Counted from the stretch's first letter, positions 9,325-21,315 are shown. The stretch is 64,000 nt of DNA from Hymenobacter translucens (GCF_020685205.1 NZ_JAJERB010000009.1:124001-188000), one strand, 5' to 3'. Notes: generated from the letters alone by a model not told the origin. Numbers and translations are program-made.

Positions 9325-10620
9325 ATGAATCAACTTGAAATGTGGGGCGGCGTGGAATGTACCATTCGCCGCGTCGGCGATGCGTACACCGACCAACTCA
9401 GGCGCAGCGGGCACCGCACCCGCATCCGCGACCTCGACCGGTTTGCCGAGCTGGGCATCAAAAAGCTGCGCTACCCGGTGCTCTGGGAACAGGTGGCCCC
9501 GCAAAGCCTCGACAAGCCGAAGTGGCAGTGGGCTGATAAGCGCCTGCACCGCCTGCAGGAATTGGATATCGACCCGATTGTGGGCCTCATGCACCACGGC
9601 AGCGGCCCCCGCTACACGGCCCTGCACCAAGACAACTTTGCTTCCGGCCTGGCCCGCTTTGCCCGGATGGTGGCCGAGCGGTATCCGTGGGTAAATCACT
9701 ACACGCCCATCAACGAGCCCCTGACCACGGCCCGGTTCAGCGGCCTCTACGGCATCTGGTATCCGCACGGGCTCGATGATCAGACCTTCGTCCGGATTCA
9801 GCTTAACCACATCCAGGCTACCAAGCAGGCTATGCAGGCCATCCGGCAGGTCAACCCCGAGGCCAAGCTGGTGCAGACCGAGGATCTGGGCCAGACGCAC
9901 AGCACACCGGGCATGGCCCGGCAGGCCGAGTTTGAAAACCACCGCCGCTGGCTCACCTTTGATCTGCTCTGCGGCCGCGTGGACCAGCACCATCCGATGT
10001 GGGATTATCTGTGCCGGAGCGGAGCCTCGGCCGAGGAGCTGATGGAGCTCGTGAGCGACCCGCTACCGCCCGATATCATCGGCATCAACTACTACGTAAC
10101 CAGTGAGCGGTTTCTCGATGATACTGTGCATCACTACCCGGAATGGAATGTTATCCGCGGCCGTCTGCCCGAAGACTACATTGATATTGAAGCCGTGCGG
10201 GTACGGCCGGTGCAGCTGGTCGGGCTGCAGGACCTGCTGGCCCAGACCTGGGAGCGGTACAAGCTGCCCATTGCCGTAACCGAAGTGCAGATGAACTGCA
10301 CGCGGGAAGAGCAGATGCGCTGGCTGCACCAGGCCTGGCAGGCAGCCCGGAACCTGCAGGAGCAGGGCGTGGATGTCCGCGCCGTTACGGCGTGGTCCCT
10401 GCTCGGCGCGTTTGACTGGACCAACCTGCTCGTGCACGACGGGCATTCCTACGAAACGGGCGTATTCGACGTGCGCAGCGGCAAGCCCCGACCCACGGCC
10501 CTGTTTAAGATGGTGCAAAGCCTGGCCCGGACCGGCGAGTACCACCACCCGCTGCTGCAGGGGGAAGGCTGGTGGAACCGGGATATCCGCTTTCATTTCC
10601 ATCATCACGCTCATATCTAA
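9325..10620 (+). CDS. Glycoside hydrolase family 1-like protein, cytoplasmic
   Basis: 431 residues, TIM-barrel GH1-like. The acid/base motif is HYTPINEPL with Glu131 and the nucleophile motif is IAVTEVQ with Glu320 (replacing the usual ITENG). Both catalytic glutamates are kept. The N-terminus EMWGGVECTIRRVGDAY and KKLRYPVLWE correspond to the start of a GH1 barrel. There is no signal peptide, so the protein is cytoplasmic. The sequence is well away from ordinary beta-glucosidases, and its neighbours make nucleotide sugars, so a role in making rather than breaking a glycan, or in trimming a lipid-linked or nucleotide-linked glycan, is possible. The C-terminus is His-rich (FHFHHHAHI). It is only 12 bp upstream of the RmlD-like gene. 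Confidence 0.8.
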   Translation: MNQLEMWGGVECTIRRVGDAYTDQLRRSGHRTRIRDLDRFAELGIKKLRYPVLWEQVAPQSLDKPKWQWADKRLHRLQELDIDPIVGLMHHGSGPRYTALHQDNFASGLARFARMVAERYPWVNHYTPINEPLTTARFSGLYGIWYPHGLDDQTFVRIQLNHIQATKQAMQAIRQVNPEAKLVQTEDLGQTHSTPGMARQAEFENHRRWLTFDLLCGRVDQHHPMWDYLCRSGASAEELMELVSDPLPPDIIGINYYVTSERFLDDTVHHYPEWNVIRGRLPEDYIDIEAVRVRPVQLVGLQDLLAQTWERYKLPIAVTEVQMNCTREEQMRWLHQAWQAARNLQEQGVDVRAVTAWSLLGAFDWTNLLVHDGHSYETGVFDVRSGKPRPTALFKMVQSLARTGEYHHPLLQGEGWWNRDIRFHFHHHAHI

Positions 10621-10632
10621 GCTACTACCACC

Positions 10633-11562
10633 ATGCGTATTCTTTCCTCTGCTGATCAGCCGGTAACGTCTTTGCCCACCATCCGGCCCGTGCTGATAAC
10701 CGGCGGGCACGGCACGCTGGGGCGGGCCTTTCAGCGCATCTGCCACACCCGGGGCATCGAAGCGGTGGCGCTGGGCCGCAACGAAATTGACATTGCCAAC
10801 CCGGCCTCAGTGGAAAAAGCCCTGGACCGGTACAATCCCTGGGCCATTGTCAACACCGCCGGCTACGTGCGGGTAGACGAGGCGGAGAAAGACTTTACCC
10901 GCTGCTACCGCGAAAACACGACCGGCCCGGCCGTGCTGGCCCAGGCCTGCGCCCGTCGGAACGTGCAACTGCTCACGTACTCCTCCGACCTGGTGTTTGA
11001 CGGCGCCAAGTCGGCGGCCTACCTGGAAGGCGACCAGCCCCGGCCGCTCAATGTGTATGGCAAAAGCAAGCAGCGGGCCGAGGCCGGCGTGCTGGAGTGC
11101 TTGCCCCAGGCACTGGTCGTGCGCACCAGCGCATTCTTTGGGGCCTGGGACGAGTACAACTTCGTGTACTTCGCCCTGAAAGCAGCCCACGAGGGCCGGT
11201 CGTTTGAGGCCGCCAACGACTTGCTGATTTCCCCGACCTACGTACCCGATCTGGTAAACACGTCCCTGGACCTGCTCATTGACGAGGAGCGGGGCGTGTG
11301 GCACCTGGCCAACGAAGGGGCCTTTACCTGGGCCGAGCTGGCCGAGCTGGCCGTAGGCATTGCCGGCCTCGACCGGGCCGGCATCGTGGCCCGTCCGGCC
11401 CGGCATTTCGGCTGGCCCGCCGCCCGCCCCGCCTACAGCGTACTGGGCAGCCGGAAAGGACAGCTCATGCCCTCGGCCGAAAACGGGCTGCACCGCTGCG
11501 TCCACGACATCATGCACCAGCTGCGCACCCAGCCCGTCGAAGCCGAGGCCGTAGCCTCCTAG
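10633..11562 (+). CDS. RmlD-like sugar-nucleotide reductase (SDR family)
   Basis: 309 residues. Extended SDR fold with nucleotide-binding motif VLITGGHGTLG (about residues 17-27), the RmlD-type NTAGYVRVDEAE and TYSSDLVFDG segments, and the catalytic YGKSK (YxxxK). RmlD reduces dTDP-4-dehydro-rhamnose in the last step of dTDP-L-rhamnose synthesis; this protein is RmlD-like but no rmlA, B or C lies nearby, so it may act on another 4-keto sugar. It starts 12 bp after the GH1-like gene, implying coupled translation. A terminator-like hairpin at 11637-11670 closes the cassette. Confidence 0.82.
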   Translation: MRILSSADQPVTSLPTIRPVLITGGHGTLGRAFQRICHTRGIEAVALGRNEIDIANPASVEKALDRYNPWAIVNTAGYVRVDEAEKDFTRCYRENTTGPAVLAQACARRNVQLLTYSSDLVFDGAKSAAYLEGDQPRPLNVYGKSKQRAEAGVLECLPQALVVRTSAFFGAWDEYNFVYFALKAAHEGRSFEAANDLLISPTYVPDLVNTSLDLLIDEERGVWHLANEGAFTWAELAELAVGIAGLDRAGIVARPARHFGWPAARPAYSVLGSRKGQLMPSAENGLHRCVHDIMHQLRTQPVEAEAVAS

Positions 11563-11636
11563 CTCCGGCCCAGGCTGCTGAAACGTCCGACTAACCGGGC
11601 GGGCTGCCCGCAATACCTGCCAACATTACCCATTCC

Positions 11637-11670
11637 CGAAACCCGCACACTCTTTGAGGTACGGGTTTCG
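11637..11670 (+). terminator. Probable terminator of the glycan cassette
   Basis: A perfect 9-bp inverted repeat CGAAACCCG (11637-11645) / CGGGTTTCG (11662-11670) with a 16-base loop. The T-run after it is weak, so confidence is moderate. It lies 75 bp past the RmlD-like stop and before the secA promoter. Confidence 0.5.
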
Positions 11671-11734
11671 TCGTTTCGGGGGCCGGGGCGGCATTTTGAC
11701 GGCTGTGTGGCCGGGCTTTCCCGAAAAAACGCCG

Positions 11735-11742
11735 TAAATTTG
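11735..11742 (+). promoter_or_regulatory. Promoter -7 element of secA (TAAATTTG)
   Basis: A full match to TAnnTTTG, 38 bp before the secA start. The spacing gives a leader of about 30 nucleotides. No TTG at 19 bp upstream is seen. Confidence 0.55.
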
Positions 11743-11779
11743 AGGTGCGCCCCGGCGTTTCAGTTAATTAGATACCAGC

Positions 11780-15181
<3,402 letters not shown>

Positions 15182-15202
15182 GCAGGCGTAGCACTCTGAA
15201 GT

Positions 15203-15239
15203 AAAAGGCGGCCGGTGAGACTCACCGGCCGCCTTTTTT
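15203..15239 (+). terminator. Rho-independent terminator after secA
   Basis: A very strong stem (GGCGGCCGGTGAG pairing with CTCACCGGCCGCC, flanked by AAAA and TTTTTT) begins 22 bp past the secA stop. Confidence 0.9.
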
Positions 15240-15360
15240 GCTTTTGCTGAAGCGAAGCTGACGCTGGCCGGCAGCGGCAGCCTAAACGAACGGTCCGCCT
15301 CCGCGTTAAAGCCTCCATACCCCGGAACAGCCCGCCCGGTCGTACTTGCGGCCCGCTGGT

Positions 15361-15368
15361 TACCTTTG
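15361..15368 (+). promoter_or_regulatory. Promoter -7 element of deoC (TACCTTTG)
   Basis: Full match to TAnnTTTG. It overlaps a GTG that could open the deoC frame at 15368, so that GTG cannot be the real start; the ATG at 15377 or 15380 must be used, giving an almost leaderless message. Confidence 0.6.
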
Positions 15369-15376
15369 TGCTTTCT

Positions 15377-16045
15377 ATGATGAACCTCGCCGCCCGCATC
15401 GACCACACTCTGCTTCGTCCGGATGCTACGCACCCGCAGATTCTGCAGCTGTGCGCCGAAGCGGCCCGCGCCCGGTTTGCCAGCGTGTGCGTGCCGCCCT
15501 GCTACGTAAAGCTGGCGGCCGAAACGCTGCAGGGCACCGGCATTCCGGTGTGCACGGTCGTCGGTTTTCCCCTGGGCTACCAGCTTACCAAAGTCAAGTT
15601 TTTCGAAGCGCACCAGGCATTGTCGGACGGCGCCGTGGAAATCGACATGGTTATCAACGTGGCCGCCTTCAAGTCAGGCTTCATGACCGAGGTAGAAGAC
15701 GAAATCGGTCAGCTGGCGGAGTTGTGCCATGTCAAACGCGGCCTGTTGAAGGTTATCATCGAAACGGCCCTGCTCACCGACGAGGAAATCATAACCGCCT
15801 GTGAGGTGTGCACGGCCGCCGGCGCCGACTTCGTGAAAACCTCCACCGGCTTTGCCAGCCGCGGCGCGTCCGTGGCCGACATTACCCTGATGCGGCAGCA
15901 TCTGCCGGCCCACATCCGCATCAAGGCTGCCGGCGGCATCCGCACCCGCACCGCCGCCCTCGCCCTGGTAGCAGCCGGCGCCGACCGGATCGGCTCCTCC
16001 AATAGTCTGGCTTTGCTGGAAGAACATGAATTATCTGCTTCGTAA
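15377..16045 (+). CDS. deoC: Deoxyribose-phosphate aldolase DeoC
   Basis: 222 residues from the ATG at 15377 (or 221 from 15380). It cleaves 2-deoxyribose-5-phosphate to glyceraldehyde-3-phosphate and acetaldehyde in deoxynucleoside breakdown. N-terminus ARIDHTLLRPDAT is the family signature. The Schiff-base lysine is in DFVKTSTGF, and the second active-site lysine is in IRIKAAGGIRT. The substrate-binding EIDMVINV segment is also present. Length is normal. The 3' end overlaps the start of the next gene by 20 bp, which implies translational coupling with the SPOR-like lipoprotein gene. Confidence 0.96.
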   Translation: MMNLAARIDHTLLRPDATHPQILQLCAEAARARFASVCVPPCYVKLAAETLQGTGIPVCTVVGFPLGYQLTKVKFFEAHQALSDGAVEIDMVINVAAFKSGFMTEVEDEIGQLAELCHVKRGLLKVIIETALLTDEEIITACEVCTAAGADFVKTSTGFASRGASVADITLMRQHLPAHIRIKAAGGIRTRTAALALVAAGADRIGSSNSLALLEEHELSAS

Positions 16046-16568
16046 CGTGCTTTTTACTAGTGCCCTGCTGGTGCTGGGAAGCTGTGCTGCTTCAGCCCCG
16101 GCCCGCACCGCAACCACGGCCCCCGATACTATCCGCCGGCCCACCGTGGCCGCTGCGCCCGAAGACCTGAGCCGCTACCGGCCGGTCTTCACGCCTCCCA
16201 AGGCCCTGCCCACGCCGCCGGCCAGTAAGCCCGCCGTAGCGCCCACCAATCAGGTGAATACCCAGATCGAGCAGCGTCTGCGCGACCAGGCGTTTACTAA
16301 TCAGAACGTGAAGTATGCCCAGGGCTTCCGTCTGCTGGTATACATCGGGCTGGAGCGCGACGAGGCCATGGCCATCCGCCGCGCCATCATCAGCCGCTAC
16401 CCCGAGGAAACCGACTACATGACGTTCAAGCAGCCCGTGTACCGCCTGTGGGTAGGCGACTACCTGACCCGGCTCGAAGCCGAGCAGGCCCTACTGCGCA
16501 TCCGCCCGCTGGCCCCCAAGGCCGAGCTGGAGTCCACCCAGGTACTGCTCAACAAAACCACGTTTTAA
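16026..16568 (+). CDS. SPOR-like domain lipoprotein
   Basis: 180 residues. Lipoprotein signal NYLLRNVLFTSALLVLGSC with lipobox LGSC, then an Ala/Pro/Thr-rich linker to about residue 80. The C-terminal part has the pattern of a SPOR fold: FRLLVYIGLERDEAMAIRRAI, then VYRLWVGDYLTRLEAEQALLRI. SPOR domains bind denuded septal peptidoglycan, so a role at the cell envelope or division site is likely, by homology only. The start overlaps deoC by 20 bp, an odd pairing of a catabolic enzyme with an envelope lipoprotein that is probably just compact packing. Confidence 0.72.
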   Translation: MNYLLRNVLFTSALLVLGSCAASAPARTATTAPDTIRRPTVAAAPEDLSRYRPVFTPPKALPTPPASKPAVAPTNQVNTQIEQRLRDQAFTNQNVKYAQGFRLLVYIGLERDEAMAIRRAIISRYPEETDYMTFKQPVYRLWVGDYLTRLEAEQALLRIRPLAPKAELESTQVLLNKTTF

Positions 16569-16680
16569 AGAGCTTCAAGCCCCAAGCTACAAGCTGCAGG
16601 CTCTTTTCTGGTTATTCAACAACAGCTTGCAGCTTGTAGCTTAAAGCTTGCGGCTAACAAAAGCTTGCAGCTCAACAACC
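16569..16680. repeat. AGCTTG/CAAGCT inverted-word intergenic repeat
   Basis: The 113-bp gap is made almost wholly of the words CAAGCT, AAGCTA and GCTTG. A perfect 15-bp inverted repeat pairs 16584-16598 with 16628-16642. The 19 bases at 16632-16650 (GCTTGTAGCTTAAAGCTTG) recur exactly at 35507-35525, and a decayed copy lies at about 48117-48155. A first arm, AAGAGC...GCTCTTTT, could act as a terminator for the upstream gene. Confidence 0.75.
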
Positions 16681-16681
16681 C

Positions 16682-17884
16682 ATGCAGCATCTCATTTCCC
16701 GCATCAAGAGCCTAGCGGCGGAAGCGGCGGCCGATACCGTAGCGCTACGCCAGCATCTGCACCAGCACCCGGAGCTTTCGTTTGAGGAAACGCAGACGGC
16801 CGCTTTTGTGTCCGGGCAGCTCCGGCAGCTGGGCCTCAGCCCCCAGCCCATGGCAACAACCGGCGTGGTGGCTCTCATCGAAGGCCGCAACCCCGGCGCC
16901 CGCACCGTAGCGCTGCGCGCTGATATGGACGCCCTGCCGATTCTGGAAGCCAACGAGGTGCCCTACAAGTCGCAGAACCCGGGGGTGATGCACGCCTGCG
17001 GGCACGACGTGCACACCTCGTCCCTGCTCGGGACGGCCCGCATTCTGACCCAGCTGCGCGACGAGTTTGAAGGCACGGTCAAGCTGATCTTCCAGCCCGG
17101 CGAGGAAAAGCTGCCCGGCGGGGCTTCCCTGATGATCCAGGAAGGCGTGCTGCAAAATCCGGCTCCGGCCAGCGTGCTGGGCCAGCACGTGTTTCCTCAC
17201 CTGCCGGCCGGCAAGATCGGCCTGCGCGCCGGCCGCTACATGGCCAGCACCGATGAGCTGTACCTGACCGTGCGCGGCAAGGGTGGGCACGGGGCCATGC
17301 CCGAGCAGAACCTCGACCCCGTGCTGGTGGCGGCCCACATTATCGTGGCGGCCCAGCAGCTGGTAAGCCGCCGGGCTAACCCCAAGATTCCTTCGGTGCT
17401 GTCGTTCGGGAAAGTCATTGCCAATGGCGCCACCAATGTTATTCCCAACGAAGTCTACATCGAGGGCACGTTCCGTACCCTGCACGAGGGCTGGCGGGAA
17501 GAGGCCCACGGGCACCTGCGCCGGCTCGTGGAAGGGCTGGCCGACGCCATGGGCGCCGAGTGCGACCTGGAAATCCGCCGGGGCTACCCGTACCTGGAAA
17601 ACGAGCCCCAACTGACGGCCCGGACCCGCGCGGCGGCTGAAGAGTATCTGGGCGCCGAAAACGTGGTGGAGCTGGATCAGTGGATGGCTGCCGAAGACTT
17701 TGCTTACTACTCCCAGACGGCTGACGCCTGCTTCTACCGCCTCGGTACCCGCAGCGCCGACGGCCGTAACAGCTCCTCAGTACACACACCTACGTTCGAC
17801 ATCGACGCGCAGGCGCTGGAAACGGGCCCGGGCCTGATGGCCTGGCTGGCGCTGCGCGAGCTGGCGGCTGGCAGCCCTGCTTAA
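16682..17884 (+). CDS. M20 family metallopeptidase / N-acyl-amino-acid amidohydrolase (HipO-like)
   Basis: 400 residues. M20D-type amidohydrolase. Metal-binding motifs: MHACGHDVHTSSLLGTA, then the catalytic Glu pair in FQPGEEKLPGG, and the closing His in SVHTPTFDI. A dimerization/lid domain spans about residues 185-300 (LTVRGKGGHGAMPEQNLDPV). Enzymes of this group remove acyl groups from N-acyl amino acids, hippurate or IAA conjugates, or act as carboxypeptidases. No signal peptide is seen, so a cytoplasmic place is likely. Substrate unknown. Start at ATG 16682, right after the repeat. Confidence 0.9.
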   Translation: MQHLISRIKSLAAEAAADTVALRQHLHQHPELSFEETQTAAFVSGQLRQLGLSPQPMATTGVVALIEGRNPGARTVALRADMDALPILEANEVPYKSQNPGVMHACGHDVHTSSLLGTARILTQLRDEFEGTVKLIFQPGEEKLPGGASLMIQEGVLQNPAPASVLGQHVFPHLPAGKIGLRAGRYMASTDELYLTVRGKGGHGAMPEQNLDPVLVAAHIIVAAQQLVSRRANPKIPSVLSFGKVIANGATNVIPNEVYIEGTFRTLHEGWREEAHGHLRRLVEGLADAMGAECDLEIRRGYPYLENEPQLTARTRAAAEEYLGAENVVELDQWMAAEDFAYYSQTADACFYRLGTRSADGRNSSSVHTPTFDIDAQALETGPGLMAWLALRELAAGSPA

Positions 17885-17915
17885 GCTGGTCTTCTGAACC
17901 CCGCAGCCGCCCTCC

Positions 17916-18734
17916 ATGACTAAGATTTTCCCCGCTACCCTGGTTCTGGCTTTTGCCGGCCTGACGTTCACTGCGCATGCCCAGACGCGCCGGGCCTTTG
18001 TGAGTACACTGCTGCAGCCCGAGGCCCAGGTAGAATATGCGTTGAATGGGGACGACTACCTGCTCTTCAGCACCAACGGAAGCATCCTGCCCGGCGGTGT
18101 CGACGGAATCACCGTGCTGGGTGTCGAAGGTCGGGCGGGCTACGAGCATTTCTGGAGCGAGAAATGGAGCGGGGGCAGTAACCTGTCGGCTTACGGCCGA
18201 CAGCTTGCATCTTTTGGTGGTACCAGTAAAAGTGTGGTGGACGTTACGCCGGAGCTGTTCCTGCGCCATTGGAATACGTTTGGGCAATTCAACTTCCGGC
18301 AGCGCCTGGGTGCCGAATACAGTTTCTCCGGCATCGACGCGCGCTATACCCGGGCTTCGGGCAGCCTGCGCCTGGACCTTGACCGGGTATTTATGCTGAA
18401 CCAGGTGGGCCTGCGCCCCCGCGTTTCGGTGGCGGCAGCCGCTTTCCTGCGCCTGCAGCGGCCCGAGGACGAGCCCAAGGAGCGGGTTATTGATTTCACC
18501 TTTGCCCGCGCCGAAGTCGGCATCCGTTTCTCGCCTCATTTCGACTTCACGCCCTGGGTTAGCCTTGATACGAGCTACAATTTCGCGTTGGAGCAAACCG
18601 ACGACCAGGGACGGGTCACCACCCCGGCAGGGCCGCTCAACCTGACTGCTCCCGTGTTCGGGCTGGATGTGCGCTATACGCTGTTCAGGGGCGGAGCCCC
18701 GTACGAGCGCCGGCAGCTGCCAACCCAGCACTAG
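17916..18734 (+). CDS. Hypothetical exported protein, probable outer-membrane beta-barrel
   Basis: 272 residues with a clean signal peptide (TKIFPATLVLAFAGLTFTAHA, cut after AHA). The mature part is rich in alternating hydrophobic and aromatic strands with Gly/Asn turns (for example FGQFNFRQRLGAEYSF, PRVSVAAAAFLRLQ), as in small outer-membrane barrels. No named family is recognised. It lies 31 bp after the M20 peptidase gene and is probably cotranscribed. Confidence 0.65.
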   Translation: MTKIFPATLVLAFAGLTFTAHAQTRRAFVSTLLQPEAQVEYALNGDDYLLFSTNGSILPGGVDGITVLGVEGRAGYEHFWSEKWSGGSNLSAYGRQLASFGGTSKSVVDVTPELFLRHWNTFGQFNFRQRLGAEYSFSGIDARYTRASGSLRLDLDRVFMLNQVGLRPRVSVAAAAFLRLQRPEDEPKERVIDFTFARAEVGIRFSPHFDFTPWVSLDTSYNFALEQTDDQGRVTTPAGPLNLTAPVFGLDVRYTLFRGGAPYERRQLPTQH

Positions 18735-19019
18735 GGGCTCAGGGGAGGCCCCCAGCCGACGTAAGTCTACAAGTTGTCTGCAATGGTTTGGTCAAATTGT
18801 CATTGCTGGTAAAGGGATAAAATGACCGTTTGTGGTTTGAAAAGCAAGTTTGTTAGCTGTTTCAGGTTGCGTGCTCAAAACTGCATTTTAATTATTGTGA
18901 CTTTTTGTCATTGTGTAAAGGCGTTTTCTGGGATGGTACAGAATTTATAGAGTAGGGGTGTACCGCTGGTCGGTACCCCTGATTCTAAAACTCATAACCA
19001 CTTAAACGTTACTACAACC
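18735..19019 (+). promoter_or_regulatory. AT-rich regulatory spacer upstream of the small heat-shock gene
   Basis: This 285-bp gap has clearly lower GC than the rest of the window. It holds a 9-bp direct repeat TTGTCATTG (18797-18805 and 18905-18913) and a hairpin AGGGG-tg-TACC / GGTACCCCT at 18954-18980, about 40 bp before the hsp20 start. No full TAnnTTTG element is seen, which would fit control by an alternative heat-shock factor. No gene is found. Confidence 0.4.
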
Positions 19020-19469
19020 ATGGCAACGCTTCTGTACAACAACCGTCCTTCCCTTCGTCCGGCCAAAGCCTTCAACTCGATGCTGAATGAGGTGCTGCGC
19101 GAAACCCTGCCGGCCCTGCACGAGCCCAGCCAGAGCTTCGTACCCCAGGCCGACATCCTTGAGTCGGAAACCGGCTTCGAAATTCTGCTGACCGTACCCG
19201 GCGTTGAGAAAGACGCCATCAAGATTGACTTCCAGGATGGCAGCCTGCTCATCAGCGGGGAGCGCAAGTCCCCGGTAAATGAGGAAGACGAGAAAGCTCC
19301 TAAGCTGCGCCGCGTTGAAAGCGCCTACGGCAGCTTCAGCCGCAGCTTCCGTCTGCCGGACACGATTGACGTGACGGCCATCGACGCCCAGCTGACCAAC
19401 GGTGTGCTGCACGTGCTGCTGCCTTTTGACAGCAAGAAAGTGACGAAATATCAGATTGAGGTGCGCTAA
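19020..19469 (+). CDS. Hsp20/alpha-crystallin small heat-shock protein
   Basis: 149 residues. ATP-independent holdase chaperone. It has an N-terminal arm with hydrophobic residues, the alpha-crystallin domain (about residues 44-140, PQADILESETGFEILLTVPG... RRVESAYGSFSRSFRLPD), and the NGVLHVLLPF strand typical of the domain end. The C-terminal I-x-I tail is not obvious (YQIEVR). Single gene with its own long leader and a strong terminator 15 bp after the stop. Confidence 0.93.
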   Translation: MATLLYNNRPSLRPAKAFNSMLNEVLRETLPALHEPSQSFVPQADILESETGFEILLTVPGVEKDAIKIDFQDGSLLISGERKSPVNEEDEKAPKLRRVESAYGSFSRSFRLPDTIDVTAIDAQLTNGVLHVLLPFDSKKVTKYQIEVR

Positions 19470-19484
19470 GCGCCCCAGGAACTG

Positions 19485-19516
19485 CAAAAAAGGCACCCTT
19501 TGCGGTGCCTTTTTTC
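19485..19516 (+). terminator. Rho-independent terminator after hsp20
   Basis: Perfect stem AAAAAAGGCACC / GGTGCCTTTTTT with a six-base loop. Confidence 0.9.
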
Positions 19517-19693
19517 TTGGTTTAAGTGTTGTTACTTTAGCCTTGGGCCCCGGGTAGCCGCCGCCTACGCTGCCACCCGATGCAACCGAATACGAATCAG
19601 CCCTACTCTCGCGTTAGCAGCCAATTCATTGCTAACTCGTCTTTTCCTGACTAACTTCCCTTCTCTTTTCCTAACCCCATCATTTCACTATCC

Positions 19694-21196
19694 ATGCAAG
19701 CAAAACAAATGATGCTCGGCCTGCTCGGTTCCGCCGTTCTCGGCGGCGGTGTGGCCGTGGGTGGTTACAAGCTACTGGAGCCGGAGCGCCCCTACGCGCC
19801 CCAGGCCGTGGCCGCCGACCCCAACGTGCGCTACACCAGTGAGCTGCGCAGCAGCACCTACGCGGTACCCGAAGGGCTCAACTTTGTGGCCGCGGCCGCT
19901 TCGGTGACGCCCGCCGTAGTGCACGTCATGACCGAGTACGCCCCCAAGATGAGCGATAACGGCGCGGCCCGGATGGATCCTTTCCTGCGGCAGTTCTTCG
20001 GCGACGACCTGGGGCAGTACCATTCGCCCCAGGCCGGACCGCAGATGGGCTCGGGCTCGGGCGTAATCATTGCCGCCAACGGCTACATCGTCACGAACAA
20101 CCACGTGATTGATAAAGCCGACAAGATTGAAGTCGTGCTCGACGACAAGCGCAAGTTCAAGGCCGAGCTGGTGGGCACTGACCCCAACACCGACCTGGCC
20201 TTACTGAAAGTGGATGCCACCAGCCTGCCTTTTATCCGCTACGGCAACTCCGACCAGGTGAAGGTTGGGGAGTGGGTACTGGCCGTGGGCAACCCCTTCA
20301 ACCTGAACTCAACCGTAACGGCCGGTATTATCTCCGCCAAGGGCCGCAACATCAACATCCTGCGCCGGGAGGATAACATGGGCATCGAGTCGTTCCTGCA
20401 AACCGACGCCGTAGTAAACCCCGGCAACTCCGGTGGTGCCCTGGTAAACCTGAACGGCGACCTGGTCGGCATCAACTCCGCCATTGCGTCCCGCTCGGGA
20501 GCATTTGAGGGCTACTCGTTTGCCGTGCCCAGTTCGATCGTGAGCAAGGTGGTGGACGACCTGCTGAAGTACAAAGTGGTGCAGCGCGCCCTGCTCGGCG
20601 TAAACATCCGCGAGGTAGATGCTACCCTGGCCTCGGAGAAAAAGCTCAAGACCCTGAACGGCGTGTACGTGATGGGCCTGGGCCAGAACAGCGCCGCCGC
20701 AGAGGCCGGCCTCAGGGAAGGCGACATCATCACCGAAATCAACGGCGTGACGGTGAATACCTCGTCCCAGCTGCAGGAGCAGGTAGCCCGTTTCCGCCCC
20801 GGCGACAAGATTAAGGTGTCGTTCCTGCGCGACTCTTCGCCCAAGACCGTGACGGCTACGCTGCGCAACAGCACCGGCACGACCGACATCATCCGCGAGG
20901 AAACGGCATCGACCATCAAGTACGAAGGCGCGACGCTGGCCCCGCTCAGCAAGCAGGAGATGAACCGCCTCGGCCTCGAAGGCGGGGCTAAAATCACCGG
21001 CATCGGCAAAAGCAACTTCCGCGAAACCGGCATTGCCGACGGCTTTATCATCACCAGCATCGACAAGCACAAGGTAAGCAAGCCCCAGGACGTGCAGCGC
21101 TTCCTCGAAGCCGCCAAAAACGGGGAGGGCGCCCTGGTTGAGGGCTACTACCCCGATGGCCGCAAAGCCTACTACCCGATCGGCCAGCCTAACTAA
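19694..21196 (+). CDS. HtrA/Deg-type periplasmic serine protease
   Basis: 500 residues. N-terminal signal peptide or anchor at about residues 6-25. Trypsin-like protease domain with a full catalytic triad: His137 (TNNHVID), Asp167 (TDLALLKV), Ser246 (GNSGGAL). Two PDZ regions follow: one near residues 285-380 (AALLGVNIREVD... GLREGDIITEINGVTV) and a more divergent one at the C-terminus (ITGIGKSNFRETGIADGFIITSIDKHKV). Degrades or refolds misfolded envelope proteins. It follows hsp20 on the same strand but behind a terminator, so it is a separate unit. The 5' leader is about 180 bp with a near-match TACTTTAG at 19533. Confidence 0.94.
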   Translation: MQAKQMMLGLLGSAVLGGGVAVGGYKLLEPERPYAPQAVAADPNVRYTSELRSSTYAVPEGLNFVAAAASVTPAVVHVMTEYAPKMSDNGAARMDPFLRQFFGDDLGQYHSPQAGPQMGSGSGVIIAANGYIVTNNHVIDKADKIEVVLDDKRKFKAELVGTDPNTDLALLKVDATSLPFIRYGNSDQVKVGEWVLAVGNPFNLNSTVTAGIISAKGRNINILRREDNMGIESFLQTDAVVNPGNSGGALVNLNGDLVGINSAIASRSGAFEGYSFAVPSSIVSKVVDDLLKYKVVQRALLGVNIREVDATLASEKKLKTLNGVYVMGLGQNSAAAEAGLREGDIITEINGVTVNTSSQLQEQVARFRPGDKIKVSFLRDSSPKTVTATLRNSTGTTDIIREETASTIKYEGATLAPLSKQEMNRLGLEGGAKITGIGKSNFRETGIADGFIITSIDKHKVSKPQDVQRFLEAAKNGEGALVEGYYPDGRKAYYPIGQPN

Positions 21197-21216
21197 GCGG
21201 ACTGGCCCGGCAAGTT

Positions 21217-21252
21217 CAAAAGCCTCCGTGCCTTCGGGCCGGAGGCTTTTTT
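21217..21252 (+). terminator. Rho-independent terminator after htrA
   Basis: Stem AAAGCCTCCG... CGGAGGCTTT with T-run, about 20 bp past the stop. Confidence 0.88.
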
Positions 21253-21254
21253 GT

Positions 21255-21262
21255 TAGCTTTG
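21255..21262 (+). promoter_or_regulatory. -7 promoter element of the ALDH7 gene (TAGCTTTG)
   Basis: Full TAnnTTTG match right after the htrA terminator and 54 bp before the dehydrogenase start at 21316. Confidence 0.55.
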
Positions 21263-21315
21263 CGTTCCGCTGAACTCCCAAGTCTCCAAGACCCTAAGCC
21301 CTCAGAAACCCACCC

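Noticed and set aside
9325..11562. Frameshift splitting a GH1-RmlD fusion
   Set aside because: Each gene has its own good start, stop and complete domain set, with 12 bp between them; no sign of a broken frame. A natural fusion in other species remains possible.
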